Shown here: positions 1-5,049 of the stretch, one piece after another
How positions within the stretch are numbered: position 1 is the stretch's first letter
How the letters are laid out: each line of letters starts with the position of its first letter
DNA from: a bacterium
GTDB lineage: Bacteria; Chlamydiota; Chlamydiia; Chlamydiales; FEN-1388
DNA length: 5,049 nt
Reading direction: 5' to 3'
NCBI GenBank assembly: GCA_021811115.1
Contig: JAJZPP010000070.1
Span: 1-5,049 of the forward strand
Notes under the pieces: generated by a model
What the model saw: the letters and a program-made list of their open reading frames with translations, nothing else
What the model was told of the DNA's origin: nothing
The model's database searches: none
Translations under genes and position numbers: made by a program

Positions 1-3000
1 CTTTCGTGTACATGTAGACAGGGTAGTAAATAGGAATGATAGGCAGTTCCTGCAGCACAATCTCTTCCGCATGGCGTAAGTACTGATGCCGCTGAAGAGC
101 CGATGGAGCACTCAACGCTTCGTCGAGCGCATGGATGTATCCTGGAGAGTACCAATCGGTGCTGTTAATGGCGATGTCATTATGCCGTAGGTAGCTTAAA
201 TTGTAGCTCGCATCATGTAGCCACGAGTACCATGTGGTTGCCGCCAGTTGGACCTCTCCAGCACAGTGCTTATGGATATAGGTGCTCCAGTCTTGGAGCG
301 CAATCTCCACACGTATGCCAAGAGCCTTTTGGAGTTGTTGGGCTATGCAGGAGACTACCTTCCTGATACCTTGGTCATTCCACAGGTTGATGATGATGGG
401 AGGGTAATCGTTTTTCGTCAGACCCAATTCCAGAAGTCCTTGCTCAAAATATGTCTTTGCAAGTGTCGGGGAAAAATAGTAAGGCTTGGTTTCTGAAAAG
501 CTCATGTGCTCCGGCAGAAATGAGTAGGCCGGCAGCTCCCCATCTCCTAGAACAGTCTGACAGATCTCCTCTCTATTGATAGCATGGGCGATCGCTCGTC
601 GGATGTAGGGAGAACTTAAGTGGCGTACTGTTGTCCTGCAGGTGAGCCAAAAGACTGCGCCTGTCGGCTGCTTTTGGAGGAGATGTTTTCGCTCAAGTTC
701 GGGCACTTTTTCTGGAGGAATAGAGCCAAAAGGGCCTCCAACCCAATCCAGAGAGCCAGATTGGAAGAGCGAGTACGCTTTATGTGGATCATCCACAATG
801 GAGAAAACAAATCGAAAAACCGTCTCTGGCTGTTGGTTCCAGTAAAACTGGTTTTTTTCCAGCACAATGTGGGAGCGAGACTGGTGCTCTTTAATGTGGT
901 ACGGCCCATTGGAGACATACTGGTCGGTGCGGTCATTCTCCCTGTAGACCGGGGAGAAGATCGGGTTGGCGATGAGTTCGAGGAAGGAGGGGACCTTATG
1001 TTCGAGCGTGATATGGAGTGTCAGATTATCTAGCGCCCGAATACCTACCTCATCGAGGGAACACAAACCGAGCCGGGCCGCCTTTGCGTTTTTGATGACA
1101 AAGAAGGCGTACGGATAGATGGAGAGAAAGGATGGGCTCAAAGCACTCTTCCAGGTCCACTCAAAATCATGGGCCGTGCAATCAGCCCCGTTAGACCATT
1201 TTGAGGGGCGTAAATGAAAGGTGTATTCGCGGCCATCATCTGATATGTCGACCGACTCGGCGAGAGTCAGGGTTGGCTTCCCAGCCTCACCTATCGCCGT
1301 CAATCGCTCGTAAATCTCACGGGAGATGATCTGTGAGCGGCGATCTCCCCCGATACGAGGATCCAGCGAGATCACATCGGTTTCTAAGTAGAGGCGCACC
1401 TCCTTACCTGGGAGGGATGTCTGGATGTGAGGAGTGGCCATCGACTGTGGTTTGTACGTTTTCTTGAATGTGGTCCATTTGAAATCCACATGACCCATAT
1501 GCGACATGTAGATGTTCTCGACCGCCTCATTCTTCAAAAATCGAGAGCTATAATCAAAGAGAGGGATAACCGGCATCTCTTTCATCACAAGCTTTTCCGC
1601 TTCACGCAGTGCTATGGTCCTCTGCTCCTTATCCTGAGTCGCTTCACCCAGTTCCACAAGATGGGCAAACGCTTCGTTGGACCATTTGCTGGCATTCATG
1701 GGATTAGCATGGTTTTTGAGGATGTTGAAGGTATAGAGAGGATCCTTAAACCACGAGTACCACACTGTGCAGAGAATGTCGTGATCCTTCTTGCTCATGT
1801 TGTCAAAGAACTCGTGCCAGTCTCGTACTTCCAGGCTTATCGGAATCCCGAACGCCAGTTCCCATGTTCTGGCGACGAAGTGGGCCACCGATTTATGGGG
1901 TTCTTGGTTATACACCACAAATTTAAGGGGCCGTTGAATGCTATCGAGAAGCCCCTGTTCTTCCATGCCCTCCTGAAAGAGCTTCTTGGCATAGGCGAGG
2001 TCGAAGGGAAAGGCGGCTCGGTTCTCGATGAGCGACAAAGAGGCTGGGAGAATGCTGTGAGAGGGCCGTTCGTCGCCATGGAGACAGGCATCAATGACGG
2101 CGGCCCGGTCGATTGCGTACGAAAAGGCTCTTCGAACCTTGGAAGACCGGAAGGGCGCGTTCTGGACATTACAGCAGCACCATTGTATGGCTGACATGGG
2201 GCTTGAGCGCATACACGGGTGGTGTTGTTTGAGCAGACAGAGAGGCGTTTCCGAAAGCGGTTCTCCAATCCAGTCCAGTTCCCCATTCTCAAAGAGTGTT
2301 AAGGCGTGCAATGGGTCCTCGATGATGCTGATATCGATTTGTTCCAGGCTCACGCGGTCTTTATCCCAATACAGCTCATTCTTGACGACTTGGAGGCCAC
2401 TCTTGCGAGACCATTTGGCCAGTCTGAAGGGGCCATTGCATACGTACGTTCTGTCTCCGTAGTACGCCCAGCCTGGGTGGGTCTGATCAATATCCTTGCA
2501 GAGCGGAGAATAGATCCAGAGGCAGCACAGCTCGAGGAAGTGGGGGGCCGGATGTTCCAGCTGTACCTCGAGGATATGGTCTGAGATGGCATGGACGCCC
2601 AGCGCTTCCATAGGGAGCTGTCCAGACTTGACCAGTTTGGCATTCTTGATGGGGTGAAAGAGGTAGTCGAAGAGCGTTTGAAAGGAGGGCTCCAGAACCT
2701 TCTTCCAGGCATACTCAAAATCGTGGGCATGGAGGGGTTGGCCATTCGTCCAAAAGGTTGGACGCAATTTGAATGTGTACGTTTTGCCATCGTCTGAGAG
2801 GATAATTTCCTCAGCAATGGCAAGCGATGGAGTGCCCGTGAGATCCAGCCTGAGCAGCCCCTCGTAGAGCATTTTGATAATGGTTCCGGAGGTTTTATCA
2901 GTTCTCATGCGTGGGTCAAGGAGTCGTGCGGGACGGGGGAGACTGATGCGGAGGGATCGTGTGAGCAGGGCACGCTGTTTCTCGTTGAGGAGGTCGGTGA

Positions 3001-4807
3001 CTCGACTGATGAGTTTGGATCGAACCGATTGGTTCTTTTGACAACAGATGATGAAGCACGCCTCTTTATCTTCTATGGGGGCGTAACAGAGGGCTGTTTC
3101 CTCATCGAGGTGGGGTTGGAGAATCTCATCACGAGGCAGGCTCTCTGGTCGAATGAAGCCGATGAATAACTCATTCTCATACTCTTCGATGAGTGGCTGT
3201 GGGAGCGGTTTTTCCCGGAGCGCTAGATACTGACGGAAGATGGTGAGCATGTGCTCTGGGCCAAGTAAATTTTTTATAATGCTCGGCGTGGTGGAGTGGA
3301 AGAGGCTCTCGATGATCGGAATCTCTTTTTGTTCCTGAGGGGTGAGGAGCGGGCGAATCGTTTCGAGGAGCTTATGGTGTTGGTAGATGAGCCCACCATT
3401 TAAATCTCTGACCTTACCAAAGGCCGATTGGATGCAGCGGACGACCGATTCTCTGGCTTTCAGAAAATCGATCGATCGATCCCGGCGTAAGAAGGGGGCT
3501 TTGGCACATTGGATGAGATAGACGAGCCCTTGTTTGCTGTACTCACCGCGCATGGGTTCTATTATGGAAGAGCTCAGCGGGACAAATCGCAAAATCTCGG
3601 AGGAGGGAGTGGGGCGTGGTGGGGTGCGATCCTCCTCTTTTGAGACCCTGACAACCGTCACATGAAACTCAAGGGCTTGATCGGTTTGCCCCTGGAAGTG
3701 GATGATCACCTGGGGTCTATCTTTGGTGCGTTTGATCTGTTGGCTGAGCAGGAGCATGTTGCGGAGCAGATCATCCTCATTTTGTGGGATGTCGATGCGA
3801 CTCATCATCCGTTCGATCGAGGCGGTCAGCTCCCTTCCCAGTTCCCGTTTCAGCATGGTCTGTTCGGCTGGGGTTGGTAAGGAACCATCCTTTTTTTCAA
3901 GCTCGACATACAGGGAAATCGTCGGTTCTTCGGCGTACCGATAGGAAAAAAAGGAGCTTGGGACCAGTTCCAGAGTGGGTAGGCACCGCTGGCAGGCTAA
4001 GAGAATGTGTCTGGCATCAAATTGCTCGTCAGACGAGAGGAATCTCAGAGAGGCGGCTAAGGAGAGCACCTCTTTTTTGCCGAATGGGAAGTGGAGCACA
4101 GAGTGGAAGAGTCGGAAAAAAAGGCTTTTCCCATGTTCTTTTTTTTTTGTTTGGAGGGCGTGTCTATGACGAAACCACGAGTGGGTGCGAACAAGCTTGA
4201 GGAGGTGCTCGCTGGTCCGCAGTTCTTGAAACTCTTTAGTTGTGGCGAGTAAGAGGCGATGATACTCTTCAAACATCTCATGCGGAGAGACCTCTTTGTG
4301 GCGCATGAGCTCTTTGACGATATGGCGCTTTATGGTGAAGGGGAGGCGTTCTAGCTTTGAAAAGAGAGAAGGGTACGAGGCGCACAGTCTGATACCATCC
4401 TGGAAAACAGGGAGGTGGTGGCGGAGCGTTTCGTGATCAACGGTTGGCGACAACTGAAAAACACTTTCCAAGTAGAGCAGGGTGCGGTCTGGGAGTGTAG
4501 TGATTGAAATGAGGTAACGGCGAAGTGATAAGGAGGCGATGCGCACGTGATCGGGAAGCCAGGGAGCGAAGGTCGGGCCTGTGTTCTGGAGTGCGGCTGG
4601 TGTGGCCTCTTGCAAGCAGTGGACGGTTACGGTAGAAGGGTTTTGGGGGAGCTCGAGGAGGACAACAGGGCGGCCTGCCGCTACTTCCCGGAACTGTTCT
4701 GGGAGCAGGGTAGCGAGGAAACCATCGATCTGGGAATGGGCATCACTTGTGGCATGCTCTGGGGGAGCGCTGACAATAGTGCTGCGTAGTTTCTTTGTTC
4801 CGCTCAC
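1..4807 (-). CDS. Giant fusion protein: N-terminal region of unknown function plus two tandem SBP_bac_5 (OppA-like) domains, 3' end cut by the window
   Basis: One uninterrupted frame of 1602 codons runs off the left edge. Residues 1 to about 617 match nothing I recognise; they contain beta-rich stretches (about 295-304, 365-390, 427-435), a Pro-rich linker near 394-402 and a D-x-N-G-G at 468-472. Residues about 618-1122 are a complete SBP_bac_5 module: LLDPR (629-633), SDDGKTYTF (671-679), WTNG (686-689), DFEYAW (696-701), LDWIG, RRA-x3-AIDR (892-901) and WYSW (1016-1019). Residues about 1123-1602 repeat this pattern: LDPR (1148-1151), SDDGREYTF (1189-1197), RRA-x3-AINR (1403-1412) and WYSW (1526-1529). 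About 20-30 residues are missing at the C-terminus. The family binds peptides for ABC importers, but no signal peptide or lipobox is visible, so a cytoplasmic sensing role is possible (inference). The start is uncertain. There is no in-frame ATG upstream of 4306. GTG 4807 has a weak GGCGG at 4816-4812, only 4 nt away. GTG 4840 and GTG 4546 are alternatives. The SBP assignment is firm; the N-terminal function is unknown. Confidence 0.9.
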   Translation of the reverse strand, partial: MSGTKKLRSTIVSAPPEHATSDAHSQIDGFLATLLPEQFREVAAGRPVVLLELPQNPSTVTVHCLQEATPAALQNTGPTFAPWLPDHVRIASLSLRRYLISITTLPDRTLLYLESVFQLSPTVDHETLRHHLPVFQDGIRLCASYPSLFSKLERLPFTIKRHIVKELMRHKEVSPHEMFEEYHRLLLATTKEFQELRTSEHLLKLVRTHSWFRHRHALQTKKKEHGKSLFFRLFHSVLHFPFGKKEVLSLAASLRFLSSDEQFDARHILLACQRCLPTLELVPSSFFSYRYAEEPTISLYVELEKKDGSLPTPAEQTMLKRELGRELTASIERMMSRIDIPQNEDDLLRNMLLLSQQIKRTKDRPQVIIHFQGQTDQALEFHVTVVRVSKEEDRTPPRPTPSSEILRFVPLSSSIIEPMRGEYSKQGLVYLIQCAKAPFLRRDRSIDFLKARESVVRCIQSAFGKVRDLNGGLIYQHHKLLETIRPLLTPQEQKEIPIIESLFHSTTPSIIKNLLGPEHMLTIFRQYLALREKPLPQPLIEEYENELFIGFIRPESLPRDEILQPHLDEETALCYAPIEDKEACFIICCQKNQSVRSKLISRVTDLLNEKQRALLTRSLRISLPRPARLLDPRMRTDKTSGTIIKMLYEGLLRLDLTGTPSLAIAEEIILSDDGKTYTFKLRPTFWTNGQPLHAHDFEYAWKKVLEPSFQTLFDYLFHPIKNAKLVKSGQLPMEALGVHAISDHILEVQLEHPAPHFLELCCLWIYSPLCKDIDQTHPGWAYYGDRTYVCNGPFRLAKWSRKSGLQVVKNELYWDKDRVSLEQIDISIIEDPLHALTLFENGELDWIGEPLSETPLCLLKQHHPCMRSSPMSAIQWCCCNVQNAPFRSSKVRRAFSYAIDRAAVIDACLHGDERPSHSILPASLSLIENRAAFPFDLAYAKKLFQEGMEEQGLLDSIQRPLKFVVYNQEPHKSVAHFVARTWELAFGIPISLEVRDWHEFFDNMSKKDHDILCTVWYSWFKDPLYTFNILKNHANPMNASKWSNEAFAHLVELGEATQDKEQRTIALREAEKLVMKEMPVIPLFDYSSRFLKNEAVENIYMSHMGHVDFKWTTFKKTYKPQSMATPHIQTSLPGKEVRLYLETDVISLDPRIGGDRRSQIISREIYERLTAIGEAGKPTLTLAESVDISDDGREYTFHLRPSKWSNGADCTAHDFEWTWKSALSPSFLSIYPYAFFVIKNAKAARLGLCSLDEVGIRALDNLTLHITLEHKVPSFLELIANPIFSPVYRENDRTDQYVSNGPYHIKEHQSRSHIVLEKNQFYWNQQPETVFRFVFSIVDDPHKAYSLFQSGSLDWVGGPFGSIPPEKVPELERKHLLQKQPTGAVFWLTCRTTVRHLSSPYIRRAIAHAINREEICQTVLGDGELPAYSFLPEHMSFSETKPYYFSPTLAKTYFEQGLLELGLTKNDYPPIIINLWNDQGIRKVVSCIAQQLQKALGIRVEIALQDWSTYIHKHCAGEVQLAATTWYSWLHDASYNLSYLRHNDIAINSTDWYSPGYIHALDEALSAPSALQRHQYLRHAEEIVLQELPIIPIYYPVYMYTK

Positions 4808-4827
4808 GCAACCGCCAAAAATTCTGA

Positions 4828-4911
4828 AGACATTGTGCACCTTGCTGATCGCGGTATGGGAAGGTAGTAAAGACGAACACAGACCGCGATCAGCAAGGGG
4901 GCACAATGTCT
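4828..4911. repeat. Long imperfect inverted repeat (about 28-bp arms, 27-nt loop) just upstream of the giant gene
   Basis: The left arm (4828-4855, starting AGACATTGTGC and ending CTTGCTGATCGCGGT) is the reverse complement of the right arm (4883-4911) apart from one mismatch and one extra base near the middle. The loop is 4856-4882. Transcribed on the minus strand it would fold into a very stable hairpin ending about 20 nt before the GTG at 4807. After the stem the transcript reads TCAGAATTTTTGG, a poor U-tract, so it is at best a weak intrinsic terminator for an upstream gene. Other readings are a leader hairpin controlling the giant gene or the remnant of a small palindromic mobile repeat. 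I see no clear target-site duplication. Confidence 0.8.
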
Positions 4912-4917
4912 CAATCG

Positions 4918-5049
4918 TCAATCTCTTGCTGCAAAGGTGATATCACGATGAGGTGGATTAGTCAAGGCAAAGTGTCCATTTGATAGGTCAAAGAATGCAT
5001 GATATGAAGGATTTGCCCGATACGCATGATAAAATTTTATCATGTGTAT
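4918..5049 (-). CDS. Possible C-terminal fragment of an upstream gene, or small ORF, of unknown function
   Basis: A minus-strand frame enters from the right edge and stays open for 43 codons to a TGA at 4920-4918. An ATG at 5043-5041 would give a 41-residue peptide instead. The composition is rich in His, Phe and Tyr, and no family is recognisable. Its stop lies 7 bases before the hairpin at 4911-4828, the layout expected for a gene followed by a terminator. Against it, 43 open codons are not improbable by chance, and the frame overlaps both the candidate promoter and the edge palindrome. The call rests mainly on position. Confidence 0.25.
   Translation of the reverse strand: MHMIKFYHAYRANPSYHAFFDLSNGHFALTNPPHRDITFAARD
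4937..4965 (-). promoter_or_regulatory. Candidate sigma-70-type promoter for the giant gene
   Basis: On the minus strand, TTGACT (4965-4960, 5 of 6 matches to the -35 consensus) is followed after exactly 17 nt by TATCAC (4942-4937, 4 of 6 matches to the -10). The -10 lies in the perfect 10-bp palindrome GTGATATCAC (4937-4946), which could be an operator half or chance. Transcription would begin near 4930 and give a leader of roughly 120 nt containing the 4911-4828 hairpin. The evidence is sequence match only. The site would lie inside the possible upstream reading frame that ends at 4918, which weakens either that frame or this promoter. Confidence 0.35.
5020..5049. promoter_or_regulatory. 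Near-perfect 30-bp palindrome, possible operator, at the right edge
   Basis: The core CATGATAAAATTTTATCATG (5025-5044) is a perfect 20-bp palindrome. It extends outward by four further complementary pairs (5020-5023 with 5046-5049) after a single mismatched pair (5024/5045). It may continue past the window edge. The symmetry without a spacer, the AT-rich centre and the lack of a following T-run suit a dimeric regulator site better than an intrinsic terminator. No regulator can be named from the sequence. Confidence 0.4.

Noticed and set aside
620..1033. Plus-strand open frame of 137 codons
   Set aside because: It is antisense to the second solute-binding module and shows no family resemblance or ribosome binding site.
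1439..1441. ATG at the junction as the start of a separate second oppA gene
   Set aside because: The upstream frame has no stop before it, the preceding 20 bases carry no Shine-Dalgarno-like sequence, and no signal peptide follows it, so a fusion fits better.
1427..2194. Plus-strand open frame of 255 codons
   Set aside because: It lies antisense to the first solute-binding module, whose minus-strand frame carries clear SBP_bac_5 motifs. Its translation shows no recognisable domain, so it is a shadow of the real gene.
2350..2823. Minus-strand open frame of 157 codons starting with TTG
   Set aside because: It overlaps the SBP frame shifted by one base. The SDDGKTYTF and WTNG motifs appear only in the neighbouring frame.
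3467..3480. ATCG tandem microrepeat (ATCGATCGATCGAT)
   Set aside because: It lies in the coding frame as Asp-Arg-Ser-Ile-Asp and is only three and a half units long. Short GATC-rich runs like this are common, and no function is indicated.
4995..5049. Possible divergent plus-strand gene starting ATG at 4995, open to the edge
   Set aside because: Only 18 codons are visible, the AGG upstream is a weak ribosome site, and the frame runs through the palindrome. This is too little to call.

Overview
The window is almost entirely one very long minus-strand coding region. Read 5'->3' on the minus strand, a single frame stays open from just below the in-frame stop at 4943-4945 to the left edge of the window. 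I translated it by hand and found no internal stop. From the most plausible start (GTG at 4807-4805) it gives 1602 codons. The C-terminus lies beyond base 1.

The protein has three parts. Residues 1 to about 617 (about 4807-2957) are a soluble mixed alpha/beta region that I do not recognise. Residues about 618-1122 (about 2956-1442) are a complete family 5 extracellular solute-binding domain (SBP_bac_5, the OppA/DppA peptide-binding family). Residues about 1123-1602 (1441-2) are a second, divergent SBP_bac_5 domain lacking only its last 20-30 residues. The two modules align with a period of about 518 residues and share the family motifs. Neither is preceded by a signal peptide or lipobox, and no local start site is visible at either junction. 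This is therefore a real fusion and not two adjacent oppA genes.

The remaining bases (about 4808-5049) hold a 28-bp inverted repeat with a 27-nt loop just upstream of the start, a promoter-like TTGACT-N17-TATCAC, a possible short upstream reading frame ending at 4918, and a near-perfect 30-bp palindrome at the right edge. I see no RNA gene, insertion sequence or CRISPR array.

The organism is most likely a Gram-negative bacterium. The wording of the solute-binding modules (an 'LLDPR' entry motif, 'WTNG', 'DFEYAWK', 'EDP', 'RRAxxxAIDR') resembles the expanded OppA family of Chlamydiota, so I favour an environmental or uncultivated chlamydia. That is inference from memory. The roughly 50% GC is higher than in cultivated chlamydiae.

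The likely theme is ligand sensing by an apparently non-exported protein carrying two peptide-binding modules. The precedent for a cytoplasmic SBP_bac_5 protein is SgrR, although no SgrR-type DNA-binding domain is evident here.
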